Assembly (NCBI GenBank): GCA_025210475.1
Contig: JAOARW010000022.1
Span: forward strand, 21,372 to 85,371
Length of the DNA stretch: 64,000 bases
Direction: 5' to 3'
DNA from: Carboxylicivirga sp.
GTDB taxonomy: Bacteria; Bacteroidota; Bacteroidia; Bacteroidales; Marinilabiliaceae
A program made the position numbers and the translations under genes. The notes beneath the pieces were generated by a model. It worked only from the letters and a program-made list of their open reading frames with translations. It did no database searches and had not been told where the DNA came from. Shown piece by piece: positions 8,975 to 23,566 of the stretch (positions within the stretch are counted from its first letter, which is position 1; every line of letters begins with the position of its first letter).

Positions 8975-11833
8975 TTATTTTGCAAATATACTGATCTCAC
9001 GAATACCCATCAGGGCATTTCCCGGCTCAACGGAATCCAGTTCAATTTTCACCCATTTGGTATTGTGTGATTCCCACTGTTCCAATTCAAAATTATGACC
9101 GGTTTGCGAATCTTTATACACTTCTTTCCATTGTATTCCATCCGCTGAAGTAAGAATTCGAAACTGGTACCAGTTACTGTCTTTCTCCCAAACAATTAAA
9201 CTCCCCGATAGTGACTCTGCCTTTTTCAGCTCTATAGTTATCCATTGTTTTTTATTATCCGCAGCAAACCACCAGCTCTCGTTATCACCATCATATAATT
9301 GATTGGGTGAATAACCTTCTTTCGTACTGCTAACCGATAAAGTAAAATCTTTTACCTTTTTAAGATTTGATGATTCCTTTGAACTTATTGCGGCTTCAAC
9401 ATTTCGGATCGATTTTGGCTCAGCCTTATAAACAGAAGGCACTACTTTCTGATTTGAAGGTGTTGTTTGTACTTGCATTTCTGCACTGGCCAATCCATTA
9501 CAGCTGGCCATTAACTCTACTGACCCCGGTCTGACAGTACTGCGCAACCAAATGGCCGCTACTCCACCTTCTAAGCTTACAGGGTTTGCTCCTACTAAAC
9601 GTCCCTGCCCTTTAATACCTACATTTACTCTAACTTTAAAGTCGGGTACCAGGGTGCCATTTTTATCCACTGCTTTCACATAAATCATAGCCATATCGCT
9701 ACCATCGGCCAGTAATTGATTTGTCAGATGATCCATTTCTATGCTCAGTTGAGTAGCTTTACCAGGCGTTTTCACCTCATGTGTTGCCACTACTTCATCA
9801 CCAATTATTCCTTCGGCAACGAGCATACCAGCTTCCCAAATAAGCTGCTTAAAAGTGAAAACAGGGTAATCCACATGATCCAGATTCTGATCTCCTCTAC
9901 TTTCATTGTAATACTGATCAGCTTTCTGCTCAGCAATAACATGACCATTAAGACTTAACCTGACTTTTTCGCAGTTACTGTATACGTTAACATCTTTTAT
10001 GGAGTTTTCGCGCCAATAAGAACCGATAAACACCATGGGACCTGAATCCAAATTATTGAGCTTGATTTTTGGATTGCGTTGACTCTGAAGGAAATAATGA
10101 CAGAACTTGGGATAACGATCTAGGCCCCAAACTCCACATCGGGCTATATTATTGGTTGCTCCACGGTTGTGGTCAAAACCAACCCATAATGCATAACCTG
10201 CCATATTGGGGTTAGCATTTACTCCATACCAATCCCAATAACCGTCGCCATTCAAATCTTTTTGACGAGCCAAAGACTGATACACCATTGAATGTTCATC
10301 ATCGCGGTTGGCCCAATCGCCCCAGGTGAACCCTTCCTTATTTTTATGAATGCCGCAGTAGCGGTTATCATCGCCCCATTCACGCGTAAATGAAGGCAAA
10401 CTAGCATCGGGCACTTTATAATTTACATCGTAAATACGATGCTCGGGATAATCGAAATCACATGCCACAAAGCAAGCCGGATATTCTTCTTTGCTTATCT
10501 CATGCGTTCGACGTGCATATTCGGCTGTATAGCGTGTTTCATTCAGAATAGTTTCATATAATACTACAGAAGGATGATTGCGATCTCTTCTGATAAGATC
10601 ACGCAGATCCTGATAACTATTCTCTTTAAATGCCTCACTTTCTTTGTACCAATGCCAGCCCGGAATACAAGCGATTACAGTTAATCCATATTCATCACAG
10701 GCATCCATAAAAGCCGGATCGAGGGGATAATGACCCGCACGAACATTGTTAAAACCAGCCTCGCGCAGTTTCTTTGCATCTAGGCGTTGTACACTTTCCG
10801 GCAAGGCATTGCCAACATAAATACCATCCTGATGACGATTGGCTCCATAAAGCAATAAACGTTTGCCATTAATATAAAACCCATCGGTTTTCCATTCAAT
10901 TTGACGGATACCTATCTTCGTTCTAAGCTCATCAATAACTTTTCCCCTTTCCAGAATGGTGGTTACAAGTGTATAACGCTCCGGTGAGTTCGGATGCCAT
11001 AAAGACGGATGCTCGATCGTTATTTTTTGAACAGTTTGCTTATCTGAATTAGCATTAACAATTTGCTGCTTACTTGTGTGTTGACTTACAATATTTCCAT
11101 CCTTATCAATTACCCGCTGCTGAATCCAACATTCTTTATCATCCCGGTGCTGATTGATAATGTGAGTCTTAACCTGAACTTCAGCCAGTTCATCACTAAC
11201 ATATGGATAGCTTACAAAAACACCTCCACCTGCAACTTTATTGGCATTAACAGCATCACTGACACATAACTTATCTGAAATTATCATGTTAACACTTCGA
11301 TAAATACCTCCCTGATAAGTCATATCCAATCCCGTCAGGTTTTTTCCCGGTGGAATATCCGGATTATCCCTGTTATCGGCTCTAACCAACAACTCATTTA
11401 TTGTATCATCAGTACTTATAAAATTAGTCACATCAATGCTAAATGGTAAAAACCCTCCCACATGTTGTGTCAGTTTTTGACCATTCACCCACACATCGGC
11501 TTGTTGCATTACTGCCTCAAACTTGATTATGATGCGCTTGCCTTGCCAATCCTTTTGTGATTTAAATTTCTTTTTGTACCAACATATTCCCTGCCAATGG
11601 GTCGAAAACTCTTTGGGTTCAACCCTTGGTGTATGAGGCAGGTGAACACCTTGCCATTCGATGGTCTGTGCTCCTTCAAGTGAAGGCGTATCCATACCAT
11701 TGGAAACCTGTATTCCAAATTCCCAATCCTGGTTCATGTTTAGCACTTCCCGCTGTTTATTGTTATATGCACTTTGACACTGAATAAATATTAAAGCTAT
11801 AAAGCATGTTATAGTGCTCATCAACTGTCTCAT
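8975..11833 (-). CDS. GH2 exo-beta-glycosidase with C-terminal F5/8C (CBM32-like) domain, lipoprotein
   Basis: A 952-aa lipoprotein (LIFIQC, Cys19). It has GH2 domains in the usual order: jelly roll (about 30-190), Ig-like (about 195-315), TIM barrel (about 320-590) and Ig/Big-like domains (about 600-795). A discoidin or F5/8 type C carbohydrate-binding domain follows (about 820-952, with SPNQLYDGDNESWWFA and WVKIELDS). The acid/base is probably Glu432 (ILNETRY) and the nucleophile Glu485 (FTREWGD). The same motifs occur in the 900-aa GH2 at 891-3593, and NRHQD and HYPLDPAFMDACDEYGL also match it, so the two are paralogues with different tails. It is probably a beta-galactosidase tethered to the cell surface or periplasmic membrane. 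The gap to the gene upstream carries a long inverted repeat and no clear promoter. Confidence 0.9.
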   Translation of the reverse strand: MRQLMSTITCFIALIFIQCQSAYNNKQREVLNMNQDWEFGIQVSNGMDTPSLEGAQTIEWQGVHLPHTPRVEPKEFSTHWQGICWYKKKFKSQKDWQGKRIIIKFEAVMQQADVWVNGQKLTQHVGGFLPFSIDVTNFISTDDTINELLVRADNRDNPDIPPGKNLTGLDMTYQGGIYRSVNMIISDKLCVSDAVNANKVAGGGVFVSYPYVSDELAEVQVKTHIINQHRDDKECWIQQRVIDKDGNIVSQHTSKQQIVNANSDKQTVQKITIEHPSLWHPNSPERYTLVTTILERGKVIDELRTKIGIRQIEWKTDGFYINGKRLLLYGANRHQDGIYVGNALPESVQRLDAKKLREAGFNNVRAGHYPLDPAFMDACDEYGLTVIACIPGWHWYKESEAFKENSYQDLRDLIRRDRNHPSVVLYETILNETRYTAEYARRTHEISKEEYPACFVACDFDYPEHRIYDVNYKVPDASLPSFTREWGDDNRYCGIHKNKEGFTWGDWANRDDEHSMVYQSLARQKDLNGDGYWDWYGVNANPNMAGYALWVGFDHNRGATNNIARCGVWGLDRYPKFCHYFLQSQRNPKIKLNNLDSGPMVFIGSYWRENSIKDVNVYSNCEKVRLSLNGHVIAEQKADQYYNESRGDQNLDHVDYPVFTFKQLIWEAGMLVAEGIIGDEVVATHEVKTPGKATQLSIEMDHLTNQLLADGSDMAMIYVKAVDKNGTLVPDFKVRVNVGIKGQGRLVGANPVSLEGGVAAIWLRSTVRPGSVELMASCNGLASAEMQVQTTPSNQKVVPSVYKAEPKSIRNVEAAISSKESSNLKKVKDFTLSVSSTKEGYSPNQLYDGDNESWWFAADNKKQWITIELKKAESLSGSLIVWEKDSNWYQFRILTSADGIQWKEVYKDSQTGHNFELEQWESHNTKWVKIELDSVEPGNALMGIREISIFAK

Positions 11834-11947
11834 TCGTCTCTTATTATTTGTAGTAAAAACTCATCTCTCTTAAATTCAGCATTTGATAAAATACTTCACC
11901 AATATCCTTAACAGAGAATAAGTTATAATTTGAGAATTTCGTAAGCC

Positions 11948-11996
11948 AATGCCGTAATGTTATAACTACTTTTCCTGAGTAAAACATTACGGCATT
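11948..11996. repeat. Perfect 14-bp inverted repeat with 21-nt loop
   Basis: AATGCCGTAATGTT (11948-11961) and AACATTACGGCATT (11983-11996) are exact reverse complements. No T-tract follows on either strand, so it is not a standard intrinsic terminator. It lies about 115 bp upstream of the 952-aa GH2 and just past the terminator of the previous unit. It could be an operator, a leader structure or a dispersed palindromic element. Confidence 0.6.
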
Positions 11997-12007
11997 AACT
12001 TTAAACA

Positions 12008-12034
12008 AGTCCCCTTCTATTATAAAAGGGGACT
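12008..12034 (-). terminator. Hairpin terminator after LacZ-type GH2 (1053 aa)
   Basis: AGTCCCCTT (12008-12016) and AAGGGGACT (12026-12034) form a 9-bp GC-rich stem with a 9-nt loop, 15 bp after the stop at 12049. On the minus strand only a short T-rich stretch (TGTTTAAAG) follows, so termination may be partial and allow some read-through into the 952-aa GH2 gene. Confidence 0.6.
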
Positions 12035-12048
12035 CTGTTAAATGAACT

Positions 12049-17444
<5,396 letters not shown>

Positions 17445-17462
17445 ATCAGCCTGAATAACAGT

Positions 17463-19895
17463 TTACTTTTTTGCCTTGAGCATTAGATTGGCTGTTTTTA
17501 AGCCCTTCCCACTTACATTAACCTTTATATCACCAGCTTTCTCAGTTGATTTCACCAATATCACCAGCTTCCCATTAAACAGTTTCATATGTGGTTGATG
17601 AAACATTTCCAAGGACGTTGCATCGCCGTTACAAGCAGCACGGTATTCGCCGGCACCACTCACTTTAAATTTTAAAGCATTGGCGGCCTTAGGGCATAAA
17701 TTACCTTGCCTGTCGTGCACAGAAACGGTGATATAAGAAATATCCTCACCATTGGCAGTTAGTTCTGTTCTATCAGCACTTAACTCTATTTGGTATGGTT
17801 TACCGGCGGTATGAATCTCCTTTTCGGCCAGTGGCTTGTTGTTTTCGTCCAAAGCAACAACCTTAATGGTACCGGGTTCATATTTTACATCCATCCAGCG
17901 TAATCGATAACGGTCCAGGCGCGAATTCTTATCCTTTTCTTTTACTCCCTGACTTTTACCATTCACAAAAAGCTCTGCACGATTATAGCTGGTATAAACA
18001 AATACCGGAGTTGTTTCTCCTTCTCGTCCTTTCCAATTCCAATGCGGCAAAATGTGTAAAGTCTCATCCTCTTCATTCCAGATGCTTCGGTACATGTAAT
18101 ACCGATCTTTCGGCAATCCGGCCAGGTCACAAATACCAAAATAAGAACTTCTCGATGGCCAATAATCATCGTAAGGTGTTGGTTCGCCAAGATAATCAAA
18201 TCCAGTCCACACAAACTGACCAATTACCCAAGGTTTATCTTCCTGCATGGCAAAATCTTCATCCGGAATATTGGACCAGTTACACGACTCCAAATCATAT
18301 GACGAGCATTGCAAATCATCGTGTACGGTCATCTTCGCCTCTTCCACAGGAAACTTATAAACACCCCGCGAACTAATGGTCGATGCTGTTTCTGATCCCA
18401 ATATCATCCCTTGCGGGAAACGCTCAAAAGCTTCTTCATATAGGTGTACGCGATAATTTAAGCCCGGAACATCTGTAATGGCACCAAAGCCTGTTGCCAT
18501 AACTGCTTTCACCTGATCCATTCCAACCGTGACCGGACGAGTCGGATCTTCGCGATGAAAAATATCCTGCAGCCACTTGGCACGTTTTACCCCTTCAGTT
18601 CCCCACTGATCGGGTACTTCGTTACCTGAGCTCCACATAACAATACAAGGATGATTTCGTGTTGCTCTTACCAGGTTTACCACATCCTTTTCGGCCCACT
18701 CATTAAACCTCAGGTTATATCCGTTTTTAATTTTCGCTTTTGCCCATTCGTCAAAGCTTTCGGCTAAAAATAAAAATCCCATTTCATCGCACAATTCCAA
18801 TTGCTCGATGGAAGGCATGTTGTGAGATGAACGAATTGCATCACATCCCATATCTTTTAAAATCTGTAACTGACGACGCAAAGCCGAGCGGTTAATGGCG
18901 GCTCCCAATGGGCCTAAATCATGGTGTAAACAAACACCTTTGAATTTTCTAACTTGTCCATTCAACGAAAAACCTACACCTGCTTCATATTTTACATCCC
19001 TCACTCCAAATCGGATGCTTTGCTCATCGACCATTTCATGGCCTTTATACAATTGGCATTTCACATGATACAAATTAGGATTTTCGGGACTCCATAACGT
19101 TGGGTTGTTCAACGAAAGGTTCTGTTCCATTAACTCTCCAAACTGCTCGGTACTTTCCTTTTTTGAAACAACTTGACCTTTTGTATCAATAATCGTTGAA
19201 ACCAAACGCATATCGGATCCGGTAACTGCGGCCTTAATGTTGACCTGGGCAAGTTCATCTGATATAAATGGTGTTGTTACGAAAGTGCCCCATTTTTGAA
19301 AACACTCTTTATTTTTAATCTCAAGTGTTACTTTACGATACAGACCTGCACCGGGATACCAGCGTGATGCAAACTCAGAGTTTTCCAACCTCACGGCCAC
19401 CAGGTTTTTTCCTTCCATAACCTCCTCGGTAATATCAAAATAGAAATAACTGTAACCATATGGCCTGTTTCCAACTTTTTTACCATTAACAAAAACCTCG
19501 GCATTGCTCATGGCTCCATCGAACTGCAATAAAACCTTTTGCTGATCGCTTAACTTTTCAAGATCAAAAGATTTGCGATACCAGCCTACGCCAATGTGAG
19601 GCAAAGCACCTGTTCTCCCGGTTTTTTCGGTAGCTTGCTTTTCCCCATTCTGAGTAATGGCCACCACTTGTTTATCGATCTCTTTGCTAAAAGGGCCATA
19701 AATCGCCCAATCATGCGGAACACTTACATTCTCCCATTTTGAATCGTTATAGTTGAAGTGATGTGCTCCTTCAACATCTTCATTGATGAATTTCCAATCC
19801 TTGTTCAGCACCAAACTTGTTCGTTGACTAAAACAATTCATAGAAAAGATTATCGCCAGTGCGATTGTAGTAATAAACTTCATGGTTTGTTTCAA
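17463..19895 (-). CDS. GH2 beta-galactosidase-type enzyme with C-terminal Ig-like domains (810 aa)
   Basis: A secreted GH2 of the Bacteroidota type that carries extra C-terminal Ig-like (DUF4982-like) domains. The signal peptide ends around residue 23 (CFSQ). The jelly roll holds HDWAIYGPFS and GWYRKSFDL, and the barrel holds GVCLHHDLGPLG and IRSSHNMP. The acid/base is Glu426 in WSSGNEVPDQWG and the nucleophile is Glu502 in ILGSETAST. VFVYTSYNRAELFVNGKSQG at about 630 belongs to the first C-terminal Ig-like domain. A beta-galactosidase is most likely from family context and from its operon with GH36 and a LacZ-type GH2. It heads that operon; the 21-bp-period repeat promoter lies 80-145 bp upstream. 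Confidence 0.9.
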   Translation of the reverse strand: MKQTMKFITTIALAIIFSMNCFSQRTSLVLNKDWKFINEDVEGAHHFNYNDSKWENVSVPHDWAIYGPFSKEIDKQVVAITQNGEKQATEKTGRTGALPHIGVGWYRKSFDLEKLSDQQKVLLQFDGAMSNAEVFVNGKKVGNRPYGYSYFYFDITEEVMEGKNLVAVRLENSEFASRWYPGAGLYRKVTLEIKNKECFQKWGTFVTTPFISDELAQVNIKAAVTGSDMRLVSTIIDTKGQVVSKKESTEQFGELMEQNLSLNNPTLWSPENPNLYHVKCQLYKGHEMVDEQSIRFGVRDVKYEAGVGFSLNGQVRKFKGVCLHHDLGPLGAAINRSALRRQLQILKDMGCDAIRSSHNMPSIEQLELCDEMGFLFLAESFDEWAKAKIKNGYNLRFNEWAEKDVVNLVRATRNHPCIVMWSSGNEVPDQWGTEGVKRAKWLQDIFHREDPTRPVTVGMDQVKAVMATGFGAITDVPGLNYRVHLYEEAFERFPQGMILGSETASTISSRGVYKFPVEEAKMTVHDDLQCSSYDLESCNWSNIPDEDFAMQEDKPWVIGQFVWTGFDYLGEPTPYDDYWPSRSSYFGICDLAGLPKDRYYMYRSIWNEEDETLHILPHWNWKGREGETTPVFVYTSYNRAELFVNGKSQGVKEKDKNSRLDRYRLRWMDVKYEPGTIKVVALDENNKPLAEKEIHTAGKPYQIELSADRTELTANGEDISYITVSVHDRQGNLCPKAANALKFKVSGAGEYRAACNGDATSLEMFHQPHMKLFNGKLVILVKSTEKAGDIKVNVSGKGLKTANLMLKAKK

Positions 19896-19974
19896 CTTTA
19901 TATTTCTTACAATTCTTAAACTCTTAATTTTTGTCCTGAATTCATACTTTCCCGTATATTCCTTCAGATGTTAA

Positions 19975-20039
19975 CAAATCTATGGTTTAAGAATATGAAA
20001 GAGGTTTAAAATTCTTTCGAACAAGTTGAAAAATCTTTC
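19975..20039 (-). promoter_or_regulatory. Promoter with 21-bp-period direct repeat (site 2, before GH2-GH36-GH2)
   Basis: Half-sites GGTTTAAAATTCTTTC (20003-20018) and AGTTGAAAAATCTTTC (20024-20039), read on the plus strand, are 21 bp apart. Exactly 20 bp downstream in the direction of transcription lies CAAATCTA (19975-19982), which is TAGATTTG on the coding strand, a match to TAnnTTTG. A weaker similar stretch (GGTTTAAGAATATGAA) begins at 19984. The geometry is identical to sites 1, 3 and 4. Confidence 0.78.
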
Positions 20040-20092
20040 AGAAGTTAATTTTCAGTTAGATATCTTAAATTAAAAATCGCTTTACAAACGAC

Positions 20093-20123
20093 AAAAAAAC
20101 AGATACCGAAACGATACCTGTTT
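20093..20123 (-). terminator. Intrinsic terminator after GH36 copy 2
   Basis: AAACAGATACCG (20097-20108) pairs with CGATACCTGTTT (20112-20123) through a 12-bp stem with two G-T pairs and a 3-nt loop. On the minus strand it runs into seven T. It lies 28 bp after the stop at 20151 and separates the GH36 unit from the downstream GH2 promoter. Confidence 0.85.
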
Positions 20124-20150
20124 TTAAAAAAATCATTAATTATAATTTTG

Positions 20151-22373
20151 TTAGTTTTCATCTATTAATGCAACTTCCTGCACCTCCAAAACAACACTTC
20201 TTTTTTGAGTACTCAATCCTGTGTTAATACCAACCTTCATTAAAAAGTCGCCCAAATACACGGCCTCCTTTATTGACTTGCTTTCGTCAAACACATTGAT
20301 TTCTCTTACACGATACTGTTTATCCGGATCTAAGCCATCGAAGGTTACTGATTCAGTTGAGGTTTTTATCGCAAAACGATCATCTACTAAATAATCGAAA
20401 ACAATCGCTTTGGATTTATCTTTCCTGACATACATCAATGCCGCATGACTGTTATTATAGGGATTAAGTAATCGGAATAAATCACCATGCCATACAATGT
20501 GCTTAAAATCGTTGTAATTGCTGATGGCTTTTTTGCAATACCTTAATTCATCCTTACTTAGTTTACTTGCTTCGATATCAAAACCAAGCTTCCCCATGCT
20601 ACTCACATCAACTTTATATTTCAATGAACAATCACTCCAATTCGTTACATGACTATCGGTAACAATGGATGGGAAGAAATAAGAGTAATTCCATTGCATG
20701 TAAACACGCTCAAGTGGATCTGTATCATCACTTGGCCAGAATTCAGTGAAATACTTCAACAACTCATAATCACCGCGTCCGCCACCACCTGAGCAAAGCA
20801 TCATGGGTACCTTCTCGTATTTCGTTCTTAACCTTTTTAGTACTTTATATAAGCCATGCACATAATCCACATACAAATGCGATTGGGGCATACCTTTATT
20901 CTCAAGGTATGGCGAATGCGCATTAAAAATAACAGCATTGCAATCCCACTTTATAAACGCTAATTCAGGATTTTCGGTAAAATAACCATCGACTACATTA
21001 TACACAAAATCCTGCACTTCGGGATTAGACAGATCCAATACCAACTGATTACGAAAGTATATCTCGGGCCTTTGTGCTTGTTTAATTACCCAATCCGGGT
21101 GCTTTTCGTATAATTCACTTTTGGGATTAACCATTTCAGGCTCTATCCAAATACCAAACTTCACACCAGCTTTAGTGGCTTCCTTCACCAGATAACCAAT
21201 ACCGTCCGGCAATTTCTTTTTGTTCTCCTGCCAATCACCCAAACCAGCAAAATCGTCGTTGCGAGGATATTTATTGGCAAACCAACCGTCATCCAACAAA
21301 AACAGATCTACTCCCAAATCTTTGGCATCCTTAAATAGCTCCACCAGCTTCTCCTGGTCGAAATCAAAATAGGTAGCTTCCCAATTGTTTAGTAGCGTTA
21401 AACGCTCCCCTTGTCCATCCAGAACCTGGTATTTTCGGGCCCAGTCGTGCAAATTACGGCTGGCCAAACCTGTTCCCTGGTGCGACACAGCGTATATTAA
21501 CGATGGAGTTTTAAAAATTTCTCCCTTGGGAAGATGGTATTCCGAATTATAATCATTGACCCCCGAAATAAATCGAAGATTATCGTAAGCATCCTTCTCA
21601 AATTCCAACTTAAAATTACCACACCAGGCCAATTGTCCCAGCATCACACTGCCGTTATCTTCGGAGGCCGGTTGATCGAAAGACAGAATAAAGTTTGGTG
21701 ACTTCAAGAGCATGGCACGAGTTCCCAGCTTCGATTCGATTGTTCTTAAATCCCGATCCAGCCTGATCTCCTTAGGCTGCATTTCTTTCGCCCATTCGTT
21801 ATCAAATGATGTCAGGTAAAAATCCTTATTGGTAAAATACATATTCGATGAACTGTATTTCTGAAGACGGATAGCCTTCTTTTCCTGATGCATAATTTCG
21901 ACCCACTGCTCAATCACATCCTCTTTAATAAACACCTTGTAAAATAAAGTAACTTGTACCGGATATACAGGATCTTTTAAAACGATGGATGTTAATTCAA
22001 CATTTTCATCAAGTTTTTTAACACTATGATTTTCATACACTAACTCCAATGAATGGTTACCATCAGAATGAACGATCTGGATGGCCGGTTCTGAGATATT
22101 CCATGTACCTGAAGGCGTATAAGCCCCATTGCTTATACCAATATGGCGATCAGTAAAACGATACATTTTATAAACAGAAGCGTAATCGCGGTCTTGCGAC
22201 AATGGTTCTCCGAAATAAATCATCCTAAGACGATTCGAATCATCCGCTTGTAAAACCAGTGCATTATTCTCTGATATAATTGGGATAATGGTATTTTGTG
22301 CTTTCACTCCTAAGATTTGGGATACCAAAATAATAGAGAGCAAAAAGACCGATTGCATTGCTTTATTCTTCAT
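20151..22373 (-). CDS. GH36 alpha-galactosidase (copy 2)
   Basis: A 740-aa secreted GH36, collinear with copy 1 and very similar through the catalytic barrel (DLFLLDDGWFANK, GIWIEPEMVNPKSELYEKHPDW, FIKWDCN, WPSDDTDP). The nucleophile should be Asp477 and the acid/base Asp549. The signal peptide ends at Gln26 (LGVKAQ). Differences cluster in loops, for example QRPEIYFRNQLVLD where copy 1 has NRPQVKMRSQLVLD; this could alter subsite specificity. It is transcribed after the GH43 genes; a hairpin at 22404-22443 lies just before its start, and I see no separate promoter. Retaining two GH36 enzymes suggests two different alpha-galactosyl linkages in the substrate. Confidence 0.95.
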   Translation of the reverse strand: MKNKAMQSVFLLSIILVSQILGVKAQNTIIPIISENNALVLQADDSNRLRMIYFGEPLSQDRDYASVYKMYRFTDRHIGISNGAYTPSGTWNISEPAIQIVHSDGNHSLELVYENHSVKKLDENVELTSIVLKDPVYPVQVTLFYKVFIKEDVIEQWVEIMHQEKKAIRLQKYSSSNMYFTNKDFYLTSFDNEWAKEMQPKEIRLDRDLRTIESKLGTRAMLLKSPNFILSFDQPASEDNGSVMLGQLAWCGNFKLEFEKDAYDNLRFISGVNDYNSEYHLPKGEIFKTPSLIYAVSHQGTGLASRNLHDWARKYQVLDGQGERLTLLNNWEATYFDFDQEKLVELFKDAKDLGVDLFLLDDGWFANKYPRNDDFAGLGDWQENKKKLPDGIGYLVKEATKAGVKFGIWIEPEMVNPKSELYEKHPDWVIKQAQRPEIYFRNQLVLDLSNPEVQDFVYNVVDGYFTENPELAFIKWDCNAVIFNAHSPYLENKGMPQSHLYVDYVHGLYKVLKRLRTKYEKVPMMLCSGGGGRGDYELLKYFTEFWPSDDTDPLERVYMQWNYSYFFPSIVTDSHVTNWSDCSLKYKVDVSSMGKLGFDIEASKLSKDELRYCKKAISNYNDFKHIVWHGDLFRLLNPYNNSHAALMYVRKDKSKAIVFDYLVDDRFAIKTSTESVTFDGLDPDKQYRVREINVFDESKSIKEAVYLGDFLMKVGINTGLSTQKRSVVLEVQEVALIDEN

Positions 22374-22403
22374 CTGCTTATGACTTCATATAAGTTCAAC
22401 AAA

Positions 22404-22443
22404 AGAACATTAATGACCCTTCATATTAGATCACTAATGTTCT
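22404..22443 (-). terminator. Hairpin between GH43 and GH36 (terminator or processing site)
   Basis: AGAACATTAATGA (22404-22416) pairs with TCACTAATGTTCT (22431-22443) as a 13-bp stem with one wobble pair and a 14-nt loop. On the minus strand it is followed by TTTTGTTG. It lies 57 bp after the GH43 stop and only 30 bp before the GH36 start. No promoter is visible in between, so it may act as a partial terminator that lowers GH36 expression. Confidence 0.5.
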
Positions 22444-22499
22444 ATTCTGATATTATTTTTTTACCCTTTATGTGTTTTTACGACAAAGGCATCATTCCC

Positions 22500-23543
22500 T
22501 TATTGCATTTCGTCAAACACCTCTAAACCCCAGGCATCTAGCCATTTTATTGAAATCAAATCATCAACAAAAATTATGGGTAACCATATGTATCTGCCTT
22601 TTATTGGCTGCTCAGGTCTCCAAATATCAAACATCGAAATATAACTATCTTCTTTCCCCTGTACCTCAATAATAAACGAAGATTGACCTCCATATGATTT
22701 ATCAATACCTAGTTCATCAATCTTATTATATCCTGAACAGGGATTACCATGATAACACCATTTACCATATAATTTATCTGTCGTATAGTATCGAACAATA
22801 TTGGGATTCCAGCCACTCGATCCAGAACTCAACATATGGTATTTACCATTCCTTTTTATTAGCGCTGGAGCTTCCGTATGTGGTTCAACTCCTTCGCAAA
22901 TCTGATATTGACCTTCCGGCAAATAATAATCTGCATTCATTTTGCCGATAACAAATGCTTTATCAGGTTTTCGAACAGTCAGGTGATAGAGGCTACCATC
23001 ATCATCTTTAAACATGCTAAAATCACCTGATCCATTTTTGGAACCACCTCCAAGAAATTTATGTTTATATACGAAAGGCCCAGTGGGTTTATCGGCTACT
23101 GCAACTCCAACATTGCTAGTCTCATAACCAACTCCTTTTAAATACAATTTGAAATAAGCAACAAATTGATTATTCTTTTGATTGTAAACAACTTTTGGCC
23201 TTTCAAGTATACATCCATAAGCCAAATCACTTTCTGCATTTTCATAATCAACACTCAAAACCACCCCTTCATCTTTCCAATTAATCAGATCAGAAGATGA
23301 ATAACAGTGAATACCACCATCTGCAAATTGAGCTTCAGACTTCCCTTTTAACTTGTGCTCTCCGTACCAATAATAAACTCCATCAAAGAAAATGGTTCCT
23401 CCTCCATGAGCATTAATTCTGTTATTGTTTGAATCCAACCATACCTTAGCTGGTTCAATGGCTGTTTTTTTCTGAGCTTCTATACTTAGAAGAGAACAAA
23501 ACACCAATATAGTCAGGCCTATTGATCTAATCATGTTTGCCAT
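22500..23543 (-). CDS. GH43 family enzyme, exo-beta-1,3-galactanase-like group (347 aa)
   Basis: A secreted five-bladed beta-propeller with a signal peptide ending near Gln24. It begins with INAHGGGTIFFDGVYYWYGEHK, the signature of the GH43 group that includes subfamilies 24 and 34. In this group the usual general-base Asp at the start of blade 1 is absent and the NAHGGG loop takes its place. Other conserved acids are in CILERPKV (Glu114), GDFSMFKDDDG (Asp174) and EPHTEAPAL (Glu224, the probable general acid). Members of this group act on beta-1,3-galactan or on arabinose-containing side chains. It lies 23 bp after the GH43-GH31 fusion and is similar to that protein's N-terminal half, so the two GH43 domains look like duplicates. 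An in-frame ATG nine bases further in is an alternative start. Confidence 0.85.
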   Translation of the reverse strand: MANMIRSIGLTILVFCSLLSIEAQKKTAIEPAKVWLDSNNNRINAHGGGTIFFDGVYYWYGEHKLKGKSEAQFADGGIHCYSSSDLINWKDEGVVLSVDYENAESDLAYGCILERPKVVYNQKNNQFVAYFKLYLKGVGYETSNVGVAVADKPTGPFVYKHKFLGGGSKNGSGDFSMFKDDDGSLYHLTVRKPDKAFVIGKMNADYYLPEGQYQICEGVEPHTEAPALIKRNGKYHMLSSGSSGWNPNIVRYYTTDKLYGKWCYHGNPCSGYNKIDELGIDKSYGGQSSFIIEVQGKEDSYISMFDIWRPEQPIKGRYIWLPIIFVDDLISIKWLDAWGLEVFDEMQ

Positions 23544-23566
23544 CCTAATACATTTTTTTTAACCAA

